A DNA stretch of 64,000 nt, from positions 248,001 through 312,000 of the forward strand of contig NZ_AP025185.1 of the NCBI RefSeq assembly GCF_020886115.1. The letters run 5' to 3'. The notes under the pieces were generated by a model, which saw only the letters and a list, made by a program, of their open reading frames with translations, was not told the origin of the DNA and did not search any database. This document shows positions 28,980 to 38,554 of the stretch, piece by piece. The DNA is from Flavobacterium ammonificans. Lineage in GTDB: Bacteria > Bacteroidota > Bacteroidia > Flavobacteriales > Flavobacteriaceae. A program made the translations under genes and the position numbers. How positions within the stretch are numbered: position 1 is the stretch's first letter; each line of letters opens with the position of its first letter.

Positions 28980-31973
28980 TTAAAATGTTACATTAAGACC
29001 TAAAGCAAATGCTTTTGAACGTGGGTAAGACAAGTAGTCAATACCTGCAGAAGGAACTCCATTTAATGATTTATCAGTGTTCACCTCAGGATCAAATCCA
29101 GAATAGTTAGTGAACAACAACAAGTTTTGACCGTTTACAAAGAAACGTGCTGATTTGATTTTCATTTTTTCTAAAGCAGCACCTGTAAAAGTATATCCAA
29201 AAGTCAAGTTACCCATTCTTAAGAAATCTCCTTTTTCTAAGTACTTAGTAGAAGGTGAGTTTGGATCTCCAGCATCTTGTGGAGAAGTAGCTACACTAGC
29301 AGGTACGTTTCTTCCACCATTGAAAGCTCCTTTAAAAAAGTAAGCATTAGCCGTATTGTTATACAAATAGTGACCAAAAGCTCCGTAGAAAGAAACCGCT
29401 GCATCAAAGTTTTTGTAAGCTACATTAGTAGAGAAACCTAAGTTCATTTTTGGCAAACCTTGTTTTCCAACTAATTTTTTAGCCGCTAAACCTAAAGTAG
29501 CATCTGCACCAGCTGCATCTGCATAGATTGAAGCTCCTGCAGCATCATATCCTCTAAACTCATACATATAGTAGCTGTAAATTGGCTCATTATTAGTTAC
29601 AACTTGAGCAAAAGCTCCAGTTAAACCTTGACCATTCAAAGCACCAGCTTGGATAAATCCAGCAAAGTTTTCCATTTTATTAGATAAGAAAGAAGCATTA
29701 GCAGAGATATCCCAAGTTAAATCTTGTGTATCAATCAATTTGTAATTAGCACTCACCTCAACACCATTGTTAATTAAGTTCCCTGGCAAATTCACAAAAC
29801 GTGGAGATGGTGGACCTGGCTGAGAAGCAGCAGCAGGTACTGGGAAAATTAAATTTTCAGTATCTCTCATGAAATAATCAACAGAACCAGTTAATCTGTT
29901 ATTCAATAAAGCAAAATCTACTCCAAGACCAGAAGATGTAGTAGTTTCCCACTTCAAATCTTCGTTAGCATTGGTATCAACATTTAATGATCCATTGTTT
30001 CCATAAGAAGCACGAGCTACAGCAGAATTCACCGCAAACTCTTGGTTACCTGTGATACCGTAGTTAGCTCTTAATTTAATACTGTTTACTAAACCTGCTT
30101 TATCTTCAAATACTTTGTATCCTAAACCTACTGCAGGGAAAGAACCGTATTTGTTGTTCGCTCCTAACTTAGTAGAACCGTCAGCACGTAAAGATGCAGT
30201 AATTAAGAATTTCTTGTATAAAGTTGCATTTGCTCTACCAAAGAAAGACTGTAATTCATTTCTATTTCTGAATGAAGACGCACGGAATTCATTTTGTAAA
30301 CCTCCTTCGATGTTATCGATTAAGTTAGTTTGTTTTGGATCAAAACCTCTCGCTGAGAAGTTACTACCGTTAACAGTATAGTCATAGTAAGAATAACCTG
30401 CTAATGCATCAAAGATAAAGTTATCGTTGAATGTTTTGCTATAATTCAAAGTATGCTCAAATGTTCTGTTCAATCTTTCGATTTGAGTTACACCAGCTTG
30501 ACCAAATTTAACTACAGAAGATCCTGGAGCAGTCGCTTGTGCAACGTTTTGAATTTGAATCCCTGGAGATAATTGAGATTTTCTTGTAGAATTAGAAGTC
30601 TCAACACCAAATAAGAATTGGTAGTTCAAGTTATCGTTGATTTTCAAAGTAGATTTAATACTAGCTAACAATTTGTTAGTGTTTGTATAATCAGTATAAG
30701 CATCAGATAACAAGGCTGGATTTAAGAAAGAGTTGTTAATTCCAGTTCCACCATTAGGTGACATATTATATGAACCATCTGCATTATTCAATTTATCAGT
30801 TGGGTTCCAGTACATTGCAGCACCGATTAAGTTACCAATGAAACCTGCATCATTTGAAATCAAAGCAGCCTGGTCTCTCAAATTAGAATAATTTACTTTA
30901 GTATCTACTTTTAAAGCACCACCAAAGAAATCGTTTGAGTTGTTTAAAGCAAAAGTGTATTTGTCTAAACCAGTTTTGTTAACGATCCCTTCTGTGTTAG
31001 AAGCACCAATAGAAACACGTGTAGATGAGTTTTCAGTTGATTTAGTGAAAGATACATCATGGTTAGAAGAAAATGCATTTCTCATGATCGCATCTTCCCA
31101 GTTGTAACTTCTTGACCCGTTATCTTTTCCACCATTAGCTACGAATTCATCCGCAGACATTAACTCTAAATTACTTGCCAATGAGCTGAAAGTAAATGAA
31201 TTAGAGTAAGTCAATTGTGGCTCTTTCGATTTTGATTTTTTAGTAGTAATAACTACAACACCATTTGCTCCACGAGAACCATAGATAGCTGTAGAAGACG
31301 CATCTTTTAAGATAGTCAAACTTTCGATATCATTTTGGTTGATAAAGTTCAATGGGTTTCTAGCTGATTGAGTTCCTAAACCAGTATCATTTCCTGGAGA
31401 AACATCACCACCATCCAAAGGCACACCATCAACAACGATAAGTGGTCCATTTCCAGAACGGATAGATGAATTACCACGAATTCTGATGCTAGCAGCAGCT
31501 CCTGGCTCACCACTTGACTGTGTTACTTGAACACCAGCAACCTTACCTCTTAATAAGTCAGCAGGGTTAGGCGCTCCAACATTGTCAAAGCTTTTTGAAC
31601 TCAATTGATCAACTGCACCAGTTGCATCTTTTTTCTTCACAGAACCGTAACCAATTACGACTACTTCTTTCAATTCTGCTGAATCTTCTTTTAAAGTAAC
31701 ATTTACATTACTTCTTCCTGCTACATTTACTTCTTGAGTTTTAAGACCAATGTAACTAAAAACTAAAACTGCGTTTGAGCCAACATTTTTGATAGTAAAT
31801 TTTCCATCAAAATCAGTTTGTGCTCCTTTTGTAGTTCCTTTAACTAATACAGAAGCCCCTGGAAGAGGTCCGCTAGCATCGGAAACAGTACCTGACACAT
31901 CTTGCGAGTATGTCAAACTTGTACATAGCATGGTTAGAAAAACCATCAAGCCTTTAAGTAGACTATTTTTCAT
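28980..31973 (-). CDS. SusC/RagA-family TonB-dependent outer-membrane transporter
   Basis: A 997-residue outer-membrane protein with a signal peptide. A carboxypeptidase-like regulatory domain (VSGTVSDASGPLPGASVLVKG, residues about 25-100) comes first, then the plug domain with the RagA signature (LTILKDASSTAIYGSRGANG, about 220-240), then the beta-barrel ending in AFALGLNVTF. It imports oligosaccharides bound by SusD, energised by TonB. A LacI-type operator (32084-32101) lies 111 bases upstream and a TAnnTTTG box 51 bases upstream of the ATG at 31973. The substrate is inferred as fructan or sucrose-type glycans. Confidence 0.95.
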   Translation of the reverse strand: MKNSLLKGLMVFLTMLCTSLTYSQDVSGTVSDASGPLPGASVLVKGTTKGAQTDFDGKFTIKNVGSNAVLVFSYIGLKTQEVNVAGRSNVNVTLKEDSAELKEVVVIGYGSVKKKDATGAVDQLSSKSFDNVGAPNPADLLRGKVAGVQVTQSSGEPGAAASIRIRGNSSIRSGNGPLIVVDGVPLDGGDVSPGNDTGLGTQSARNPLNFINQNDIESLTILKDASSTAIYGSRGANGVVVITTKKSKSKEPQLTYSNSFTFSSLASNLELMSADEFVANGGKDNGSRSYNWEDAIMRNAFSSNHDVSFTKSTENSSTRVSIGASNTEGIVNKTGLDKYTFALNNSNDFFGGALKVDTKVNYSNLRDQAALISNDAGFIGNLIGAAMYWNPTDKLNNADGSYNMSPNGGTGINNSFLNPALLSDAYTDYTNTNKLLASIKSTLKINDNLNYQFLFGVETSNSTRKSQLSPGIQIQNVAQATAPGSSVVKFGQAGVTQIERLNRTFEHTLNYSKTFNDNFIFDALAGYSYYDYTVNGSNFSARGFDPKQTNLIDNIEGGLQNEFRASSFRNRNELQSFFGRANATLYKKFLITASLRADGSTKLGANNKYGSFPAVGLGYKVFEDKAGLVNSIKLRANYGITGNQEFAVNSAVARASYGNNGSLNVDTNANEDLKWETTTSSGLGVDFALLNNRLTGSVDYFMRDTENLIFPVPAAASQPGPPSPRFVNLPGNLINNGVEVSANYKLIDTQDLTWDISANASFLSNKMENFAGFIQAGALNGQGLTGAFAQVVTNNEPIYSYYMYEFRGYDAAGASIYADAAGADATLGLAAKKLVGKQGLPKMNLGFSTNVAYKNFDAAVSFYGAFGHYLYNNTANAYFFKGAFNGGRNVPASVATSPQDAGDPNSPSTKYLEKGDFLRMGNLTFGYTFTGAALEKMKIKSARFFVNGQNLLLFTNYSGFDPEVNTDKSLNGVPSAGIDYLSYPRSKAFALGLNVTF

Positions 31974-32023
31974 ACGTAATAAATAAGTTGGTTAATAAAT
32001 GGTTTGTTTTAAATTATGGAGTC

Positions 32024-32031
32024 AAACATAC
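32024..32031 (-). promoter_or_regulatory. Candidate -7 box for susC
   Basis: Minus strand TATGTTTG, matching TAnnTTTG, 51 bases upstream of the susC start codon. No good TTG at the -33 position. The operator lies about 53 bases further upstream, which would fit an activating or looping role better than simple blocking. Confidence 0.42.
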
Positions 32032-32083
32032 TATATTTTTTGGGAAAAAATTAAGAAAAATGCAACTATATCGATTTCGCTGT

Positions 32084-32101
32084 ATCGAAAACGTTTTCGA
32101 T
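32084..32101. promoter_or_regulatory. LacI-type operator upstream of susC
   Basis: A perfect 18-bp palindrome, ATCGAAAACGTTTTCGAT, with the CG centre typical of LacI/GalR-family sites. It is the best of the operator copies in the window. Confidence 0.88.
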
Positions 32102-32364
32102 TAAAAATTGATATCGCAAAAAAAGAGTTTTAAAAATACACTTATTGCAAAAAAAAACGACTAAAAAAACACATTTAATAAGATTTATTTAGATGTATTG
32201 ACAAATCAATGAATTTTCTTTATCAATTCAATAAAATAGTTGCGATTATTGCGAATTCTTCAAAAATGCAAAAAAAGGTGCTTAAAGTAAAAAAAACGAA
32301 AATTATTAGGTATTGATTTTTTGTTCTAATCAATCCATTTCTAAAATGAATCCAAATGACAATT

Positions 32365-32380
32365 TCGACAACGTTTTCGA
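32365..32380. promoter_or_regulatory. LacI-type operator upstream of the GH32 gene
   Basis: TCGACAACGTTTTCGA, one base different from the perfect palindrome TCGAAAACGTTTTCGA, 82 bases before the GH32 ATG. Confidence 0.8.
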
Positions 32381-32461
32381 CTGTGTAATGAAACGATACT
32401 CATTTCGTTTTGTCAATTGTATGTAAAAGAATATTATTTTTAAACACTTTAAATTTTAAAC

Positions 32462-34036
32462 ATGAAAAAACTAACATTGAATTGCTTGATTGTTTTATCT
32501 CTACTAACAAACTGCATTTCAGCCCAGAAAAATAGAACCATAGAAATCTCAAGCTCGAATACAATAGCTACTGATTCCTCTCTATGGCACAAAGAGCCTT
32601 ACCGCCCACAGTTTCATTTTTCTCCAGAAAAGAAATGGATGAATGACCCTAACGGAATGGTATACTATAAAGGTGTTTACCACTTATTTTATCAATACTA
32701 TCCCGAAGACATTGTTTGGGGTCCTATGCATTGGGGACATGCAACTAGCTCTGATTTAATTCATTGGAAGCATCAACAAATCGCTTTGTACCCAGATGAA
32801 TTAGGTTATATTTTCTCAGGGAGTGCTGTAATGGATATTGAAAACACCTCTGGTCTTGGCACTAAGGAAAATCCAGCGATGATTGCAGTATTTACCTATC
32901 ATAATATGGAGTTTGAAAAAGCAGGTAAAATAAATACTCAAACTCAAGGACTGGCTTACAGTTTAGACGAAGGAAAAACCTGGAAAAAATATGAAGCAAA
33001 TCCTATCATCAATAATACTGCTTTAAAGGATTTCAGAGACCCAAAAGTATTTTGGAATGCAGCAACGAAACAGTGGAATTTGGTCCTGGTTGCTGGAGAT
33101 CGCGCACAATTTTACACTTCTTCCAATTTATTACAATGGAAATTGGAAAGTGAATTTGGACAAGATAAAGGTGCTCATGGAGGTGTTTGGGAATGTCCAG
33201 ATGTATTTCCTCTTAAAATCAACGGTACAAAAGAAGAAAAATGGGCACTCTTAATTAGTATCAATCCTGGTGGTCCTAATGGAGGCTCAGCCACACAATA
33301 TTTTGTAGGGGATTTTGATGGAAAAAAATTTACTACCAATCAAAAAGAAACGAAATGGGTGGATTATGGTACTGACAATTATGCCGGAGTTACCTATAAT
33401 GATGCTCCCAACGGAGAGAGACTGTTTGTTGGATGGATGAGTAATTGGAATTATGCCCGAAACACACCAACCAGCAATTGGAGAAGTGCTATGACTTTGC
33501 CAAGAACTCTTTCTCTTTCAAAAATAAATGGAGATTATGTATTGCAAAGCAAACCCGTTGCACAAATCAACACAATAAAGACTACTGATTATTCTGCCAA
33601 AAAAATAGTTGTATCCAAAGAAAACGCAACTACTTTTAATTACAACAATTTAAACCAATCTCAAATTCATTTAACGGCAGAAAATAAAAACCTTAAAATC
33701 ATTTTTTCAAATGATGCAAACGACTCTCTGGTTTTAGAATATGATGCAAAAAACAAATTGTTTTCTGTTGATCGACGTCAGTCAGGAAAAGTGGATTTTG
33801 AAAAAAGTTTTGGCGAAAAGATTCATACCGCTCCCACTGAAAATTTAACCACTGCAACGATCGATTTTCAAATTATTTTGGATTGGTCGTCTATTGAAAT
33901 TTTCTTAAACGGAGGAGTGTATTCGCTAACAGAACAAATTTTCCCCAATCAACCTTATAACAAACTTACTATTGAGTCTAACGACAAGCAAGAAATTAAA
34001 AATATAACTATCGACTCTCTAAAAGGAGTTTGGTAA
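32462..34036 (+). CDS. GH32 glycoside hydrolase (fructan hydrolase / levanase-type)
   Basis: A 524-residue secreted enzyme of the GH32 family, which cleaves beta-fructosyl bonds in sucrose, inulin or levan. After a signal peptide (residues about 1-22) the catalytic five-bladed propeller shows the nucleophile motif WMNDPNG (59-65, Asp62), the transition-state RDP (192-194) and the acid/base EC (Glu244-Cys245). Residues about 380-524 are the C-terminal beta-sandwich. A Cys18 in LLTNC could act as a lipobox, though Asn before it is unusual, so periplasmic or surface location is open. First gene of a plus-strand operon with transporter and kinase. Substrate range (endo or exo, inulin or levan) is not resolved. 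Confidence 0.95.
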   Translation: MKKLTLNCLIVLSLLTNCISAQKNRTIEISSSNTIATDSSLWHKEPYRPQFHFSPEKKWMNDPNGMVYYKGVYHLFYQYYPEDIVWGPMHWGHATSSDLIHWKHQQIALYPDELGYIFSGSAVMDIENTSGLGTKENPAMIAVFTYHNMEFEKAGKINTQTQGLAYSLDEGKTWKKYEANPIINNTALKDFRDPKVFWNAATKQWNLVLVAGDRAQFYTSSNLLQWKLESEFGQDKGAHGGVWECPDVFPLKINGTKEEKWALLISINPGGPNGGSATQYFVGDFDGKKFTTNQKETKWVDYGTDNYAGVTYNDAPNGERLFVGWMSNWNYARNTPTSNWRSAMTLPRTLSLSKINGDYVLQSKPVAQINTIKTTDYSAKKIVVSKENATTFNYNNLNQSQIHLTAENKNLKIIFSNDANDSLVLEYDAKNKLFSVDRRQSGKVDFEKSFGEKIHTAPTENLTTATIDFQIILDWSSIEIFLNGGVYSLTEQIFPNQPYNKLTIESNDKQEIKNITIDSLKGVW

Positions 34037-34082
34037 ATTGCATTTTTTCAATTCAAAATTAACTCAACCAAAAAAAAATAAA

Positions 34083-35411
34083 ATGAACAACAAAAAAATT
34101 CTTTACTGGTCCATTGTGGTAGCCTTGGCAGGATTCTTATTCGGTTTTGATACCGTTGTAATTTCAGGTGCCGATAAACAATTACAACAACTTTGGGGGT
34201 CTTCCGATTTATACCATGGGTTAGTCGTTATGTCCTCTGCACTATGGGGAACTGTTATTGGCGCTTTATTTGGTTCTTATCCAACCAATATTTTAGGGCG
34301 AAAAAAGACCTTAATTATTATTGGATTTTTATTCTTCCTTTCTGCAATTGGAACAGCTTTTGCAACAGACGCCGTGTTTTTTGCTGTTTTTCGTTTCCTT
34401 GGAGGAATTGGAATTGGTGTTTCTACTATAGCTGCTCCTACTTATGTGTCTGAAATTGCTCCTGCTAAAGACAGAGGGAAATTAGTAGCTTTGTACCAAT
34501 TCAATATTGTTTTTGGAATTTTGATTGCCTTTACATCTAATTTTTACTTACAAGATATTGGCGAAAATTCTTGGAGATGGATGTTAGGAATTCAAGCTTT
34601 CCCAGCATTCGTTTACACCCTATTGGTATTTGGAATTCCAGAAAGTCCGCGTTGGATTTTTGAATATAAAAAAGATAGAGCGCAAGCTATTTCTATCTTA
34701 CAACAAATCAATTCGGACGAGCAAGTGAAAGAAGAAATTGCCGCTATGGAAGAGGAAACCGCTCAAGAAACCAAAAACGAATCCATTTTTATGAGTAAAT
34801 ATAGAAAACCTTTGCTATTGGCTTTTTTCATTGCATTTTTTAATCAACTTTCAGGAATTAACGCCTTTTTATATTATGCCCCGAGAATTTTTGAATTGGC
34901 TGGATTAGAAAAATCAGCTTCTTTTTTAAGTAGTATTGGAATTGGAATAATCAATTTAATTTTTACAATGATTGGAATTTCTTTAATTGACAAATACGGA
35001 AGAAAAACGCTGATGTATTTAGGTTCTTTTGGTTATATTATTTCCTTGGGACTTGTAACTACAGCATTTTATTTTGAATGGAAGGGAATGGCAATCCCAA
35101 TTTTCTTTTTCTTGTTTATTGCTTCACATGCCATTGGTCAAGGAGCTGTAATTTGGGTTTTCATTTCAGAATTATTCCCTAATAAATTAAGAGCTGCCGG
35201 AACATCATTTGGAACCTCTGTTCACTGGGTATTGGCCGCTTTAATCCCATCATTCATTCCATTTTTATTCAAAGAAATTGGAACTACAACAGTATTTGCT
35301 ATCTTTTCCTTGATGATGGTATTTCAACTGCTTTGGGTATTCTTTAAAATGCCTGAAACTAAAGGAAGAACATTGGAAGAATTGTCTGAAAGTTTATCTA
35401 ATACAAAATAA
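34083..35411 (+). CDS. Sugar-porter family MFS transporter (probable fructose/hexose carrier)
   Basis: A 442-residue inner-membrane carrier with 12 helices and sugar-porter signatures: GFDTVVISGADKQLQQL in helix 1, RDRGKLVALYQ-type loop (KDRGKLVALYQ), PESPRWIFE after helix 6, the helix-7 segment FFNQLSGINAFLYYAPRIF, and C-terminal PETKGRTLEEL. The ATG at 34083 is chosen; the longer frame begins with a TTG in non-conserved sequence. It sits between the GH32 gene and the kinase gene, so import of released fructose or a hexose is the likely role. Confidence 0.92.
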   Translation: MNNKKILYWSIVVALAGFLFGFDTVVISGADKQLQQLWGSSDLYHGLVVMSSALWGTVIGALFGSYPTNILGRKKTLIIIGFLFFLSAIGTAFATDAVFFAVFRFLGGIGIGVSTIAAPTYVSEIAPAKDRGKLVALYQFNIVFGILIAFTSNFYLQDIGENSWRWMLGIQAFPAFVYTLLVFGIPESPRWIFEYKKDRAQAISILQQINSDEQVKEEIAAMEEETAQETKNESIFMSKYRKPLLLAFFIAFFNQLSGINAFLYYAPRIFELAGLEKSASFLSSIGIGIINLIFTMIGISLIDKYGRKTLMYLGSFGYIISLGLVTTAFYFEWKGMAIPIFFFLFIASHAIGQGAVIWVFISELFPNKLRAAGTSFGTSVHWVLAALIPSFIPFLFKEIGTTTVFAIFSLMMVFQLLWVFFKMPETKGRTLEELSESLSNTK

Positions 35412-35413
35412 CA

Positions 35414-36295
35414 ATGGCTACTAAAATAGTTTGCTTTGGCGAGGTTTTATTTGATGTATTCCCAACTCATACAAAAATTGGCGGAGCTCCTCTAAATGTT
35501 GGTTTACGATTGGCTTCACTAGGAATCGAAACACAAATAATTAGTCGAATTGGTCAGGATGCAAAAGGAAAGGAGCTTTTAGATTTTATCGAAGCAAATG
35601 ATGTAAGTACAACTTATATTCAAACCGATAGCCACTTTTCAACTGGGGAAGTTACTGTAAAACTTGACGAAAAAGGATCCGCTTCTTACACTATCAATTA
35701 TCCTGTAGCTTGGGACAAAATCGAAGCTACCCCTGAAGCACACGATATTGTTTCCTTTGCAGATGCAGTCGTTTTTGGTAGTTTAGTTTGTCGAGACACC
35801 GCTTCTTATCAAAGTTTATTAAGCTTATTAAACGTTGCTAAATACAAAATATTTGATGTGAATTTAAGAGCGCCTTTTTATACCAAAGAATTGCTTTCAG
35901 ACTTAATGAACAAAGCTGATTTTATCAAATTTAATGATGATGAATTGTATGAAATTAGCGCCAATTTAGGTTCTCCATATCATTCATTGGAACAAAACAT
36001 GCAGTTTATTGCTGAGAAAACAAACACCCAACATATTTGTGTCACTAAAGGAAGTCACGGGGCGGTATTATTTTATAACGATCAACTATTTTACAATAGC
36101 GGCTACAAAATAACGGTGGCTGATACTGTGGGTGCAGGCGACTCTTTTTTGGCTGGATTGTTGTCCAAATTATTGGCAGGAATTGCACCACAAGAGGCCA
36201 TTAATTTCGCCTGTGCTTTAGGAGCATTAGTAGCTCAAGAAGAAGGGGCAAATCCAAAAATTTCAAAAGAGAGTATTAAGGCGTTTATGCAATAA
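35414..36295 (+). CDS. PfkB-family sugar kinase, probable fructokinase (second copy)
   Basis: A 293-residue ribokinase-fold kinase with GEVLFDVFPTHTKIGGAPLN at the N-terminus and VADTVGAGDSFLAGLLSKLL at the C-terminus, the catalytic GAGD motif. It is only 2 bases after the transporter stop. Phosphorylation of fructose fits the GH32-transporter-kinase operon. It differs from the kinase at 15991 in length and in much of its sequence, so the two are not recent duplicates. Start ATG at 35414. Confidence 0.9.
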   Translation: MATKIVCFGEVLFDVFPTHTKIGGAPLNVGLRLASLGIETQIISRIGQDAKGKELLDFIEANDVSTTYIQTDSHFSTGEVTVKLDEKGSASYTINYPVAWDKIEATPEAHDIVSFADAVVFGSLVCRDTASYQSLLSLLNVAKYKIFDVNLRAPFYTKELLSDLMNKADFIKFNDDELYEISANLGSPYHSLEQNMQFIAEKTNTQHICVTKGSHGAVLFYNDQLFYNSGYKITVADTVGAGDSFLAGLLSKLLAGIAPQEAINFACALGALVAQEEGANPKISKESIKAFMQ

Positions 36296-36371
36296 CTAAA
36301 ATTGCCCAAACTATTTACTATAGAATTAAACAATGCTTATTTATTCTTTTTAGAAAAAAAATCATTCGAAG

Positions 36372-36408
36372 AAAGCGATTTTCAATTCAATTTGAAGTCG
36401 CTTTTTTT
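36372..36408 (+). terminator. Terminator after the GH32-transporter-kinase operon
   Basis: An imperfect hairpin with outer stem AAAGCGA / TCGCTTT and inner TTCAA / TTGAA, followed by a T run. It lies 77 bases after the kinase stop in a 301-base gap (36296-36596) that otherwise holds only the presumed LacI-type regulator promoter. Confidence 0.7.
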
Positions 36409-36596
36409 AATTTTTATTCACTAAAACCAGTAAAATTTCACATAATTAATAGTATTTGTAATTAGTATTAAAAATGAACATTTTATTTCAAAAAAATATA
36501 TACCTTGGCAATCGAACCCAAAGTATAGCCAATGAATTTTAAACGATTTTTGGCAGTATTGCATCCTTACTTTGTTGTGATTCAAAATCAAGAAAA

Positions 36597-37619
36597 ATGA
36601 AAAACATCACTTTAAAAGAAATTGCATCCACTCTAGGAATTTCCATAACGACCGTTTCAAAGGCGCTTAAAGATTATTCTGATGTAAGTGAAACAACTAA
36701 AAAAGCGGTTAAGGAGTTGGCGTTGAATCTCAATTATACGCCGAATAGTTTTGCAGTTAATTTAAGAACTAAAGAGTCTAAAACAATAGGCTTAATCATA
36801 CCCGAAGTATCCCATTATTTTTTTTCAAACATTATTAAATCAATAATTGAAGAGGCAGAAAAGAATGGTTATTTAGTTATTATTTTACAATCTAACGAAA
36901 GTCTTGAATTAGAAAAAAAACAAGTCGAGTTACTAATCAATAAAAGGGTAGATGGGATTTTAATTTCGTTATCCAATGAATCAAACAATGATTCTCACAT
37001 CCAAGAGATAATAGATAGAAAAATTCCTCTTGTGATGTTTGATAAAATCGCCAAACTAGCTAAATGTTCAAAAGTAATAATCGATGATCAAAAGGCAGGT
37101 TTTGACGCTACGCAGCATTTGATAGATAGTGGTTGTAAAAAAATTGCTCATATTCGCGGACCTCTAAATCCACAGAATTCAATAGATCGCTACTTAGGTT
37201 ATAAAAAAGCTTTAGAAAGAAACAACATTCCTTTTGATTCAAAATTAGTCTATACTTGTGAAAAAGTTTCCTTTGAAGAAGGTAAAGAATTTGCAAAACA
37301 ACTCTTGGAAGACCATCCAGATGTTGACGGCCTTTTTGCTATAACTGATTTAGTTGCCGTTGGCGCCATCGACTATTGTAACTCCAAAGGAATAAAAATC
37401 CCTGAGGAACTAAAGATTATAGGATTTAGTAATTGGTTTATGTCTCAAGTAATTAAACCCAATTTGAGCACTATAGAACAACCTAGTTATGAAATGGGCA
37501 TCACTGCTTTTAATCTACTTTTAGAAGAAATGACCTGTAGAAAAGAGGAAGAGAAATTCGTTCCAAAAACAATTGAACTTGAAACCAATATTGTGGTAAG
37601 AACATCAAGTGAATGCTAA
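36597..37619 (+). CDS. LacI-family transcriptional regulator of the sugar region
   Basis: A 340-residue regulator. Residues 1-60 form the helix-turn-helix and hinge helix (TLKEIASTLGISITTVSKAL ... YTPNSFAVNLRTKES), and the rest is a periplasmic-binding-protein-like ligand domain (KTIGLIIPEVSHYFFSNIIK ... GLFAITDLVAVGAIDYC). Recognition of CG-centred palindromes is usual for this family and such palindromes occur in front of susC, GH32 and the SLC45-type gene. The effector is probably fructose or a phosphorylated form, which is inference. No clear copy of the operator was seen before its own gene. It ends one base from the converging queG. Start ATG at 36597. Confidence 0.93.
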   Translation: MKNITLKEIASTLGISITTVSKALKDYSDVSETTKKAVKELALNLNYTPNSFAVNLRTKESKTIGLIIPEVSHYFFSNIIKSIIEEAEKNGYLVIILQSNESLELEKKQVELLINKRVDGILISLSNESNNDSHIQEIIDRKIPLVMFDKIAKLAKCSKVIIDDQKAGFDATQHLIDSGCKKIAHIRGPLNPQNSIDRYLGYKKALERNNIPFDSKLVYTCEKVSFEEGKEFAKQLLEDHPDVDGLFAITDLVAVGAIDYCNSKGIKIPEELKIIGFSNWFMSQVIKPNLSTIEQPSYEMGITAFNLLLEEMTCRKEEEKFVPKTIELETNIVVRTSSEC

Positions 37620-37620
37620 A

Positions 37621-38550
37621 TCAATTTTTTAAGAAATTGATATTACGCTTAATCCCTTCGAATTTAGTACGCTTAATTGGCGAATTTTTAAAGACTTTCA
37701 AAAAAACTTCTTCTGTAATTTCCTCCCAATCTTTTTTTGAAAAAGATAATATGTCTGGGTTGGGATTGAATAATGGTTCATTGTGCGCTCTGGAAAAACG
37801 ATTCCAGGGACAAACGTCTTGACATACATCACAACCAAATGCCCAATCGTCCAATTTCCCTTTAGCTGCTTCAGGAAGATTTTCTTTTAACTCAATGGTA
37901 TAATACGAAATACATTTGCTTCCATCAACCTGATAAGGTGCTATAATTGCCTGAGTCGGGCAGGCATCAATACAGGCAGTACAAGTCCCACAATGATCGG
38001 TTGTTGGATTGTCGTAATCTAAATCTAGATCAACAATTAATTCTGCAATAAAGTAAAAAGAGCCTACTTTTTGAGTAATGAGATTACTGTTTTTACCAAT
38101 CCATCCTAAGCCACTTTTAGCAGCCCACGCCTTATCTAAAACAGGTGCTGAATCTACAAAAGCACGACCTGAAACTTCACCTATTTGGTCTTGGATTGCA
38201 TCTAGCAATTCTTTTAGCTTCTCTTTGATTACAAAATGATAGTCTTGCCCGTAAGCATATTTAGAAATCTTATACGAATCTTCTCTTTGTAATTCAGAAG
38301 GATAGTAATTGAGTAAAAGCGAAATGACACTTTTGGCACCGTCTACTAATAATCTAGGATCTAAACGCTTGTCAAAATGGTTCTCCATATAAGACATTTG
38401 TCCATGACGGTTATTTTTAAGCCAATTTTCGAGTCGGGGAGCTTCATCTTCCAAAAAATCAGCTTTGGATATACCACAGGACAAAAAGCCCAGGCGTAAG
38501 GCCTCAGATTTAATAAATTGTGAATATTTTGATTTATTTGAAATAGTAAT
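37621..38550 (-). CDS. queG: Epoxyqueuosine reductase, with non-canonical ATT start
   Basis: A QueG that reduces epoxyqueuosine to queuosine in tRNA anticodons using cobalamin and two [4Fe-4S] clusters. Cluster motifs [16 protein letters not shown] and [11 protein letters not shown] lie in the C-terminal half. The frame has no ATG at its front. A TTG at 38484 would remove 22 residues that fit the family N-terminus ([20 protein letters not shown]). The only start candidates before these are ATT codons at 38550 and 38544, just after the ruvB stop. The coordinate given uses ATT at 38550 (309 residues). A base error or a real ATT start are both possible. It is probably coupled to ruvB. Confidence 0.88.
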   Translation of the reverse strand: MTISNKSKYSQFIKSEALRLGFLSCGISKADFLEDEAPRLENWLKNNRHGQMSYMENHFDKRLDPRLLVDGAKSVISLLLNYYPSELQREDSYKISKYAYGQDYHFVIKEKLKELLDAIQDQIGEVSGRAFVDSAPVLDKAWAAKSGLGWIGKNSNLITQKVGSFYFIAELIVDLDLDYDNPTTDHCGTCTACIDACPTQAIIAPYQVDGSKCISYYTIELKENLPEAAKGKLDDWAFGCDVCQDVCPWNRFSRAHNEPLFNPNPDILSFSKKDWEEITEEVFLKVFKNSPIKRTKFEGIKRNINFLKN

Positions 38551-38554
38551 AGAA

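Larger units (their letters stand above)
31974..32461. promoter_or_regulatory. Divergent intergenic control region between susC and the GH32 gene
   Basis: This 488-base non-coding gap carries two LacI-type operators, one near each end, and a -7 box for susC. The middle (32102-32340) is A/T-rich with repeated A-tracts of five or more and the near-repeat TTGCGATTATTGCGAATT near 32239. A curved or UP-element-like region is possible. No ORF or RNA gene was recognised. Confidence 0.75.

Noticed and set aside
32102..32340. A-tract region as a replication origin or CRISPR leader
   Set aside because: No DnaA-box cluster, no repeats of constant spacing and no origin genes nearby; promoter context explains it.
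36481..36596. Autoregulatory operator before the LacI-type gene
   Set aside because: No copy of the AAAACGTTTT-centred palindrome was found in the leader; partial resemblance (AAACGATTTTT) is too weak.
37613..37822. Short plus-strand frame overlapping the LacI-type gene end
   Set aside because: It runs antisense to queG and begins inside the regulator's last codons; no family resemblance.
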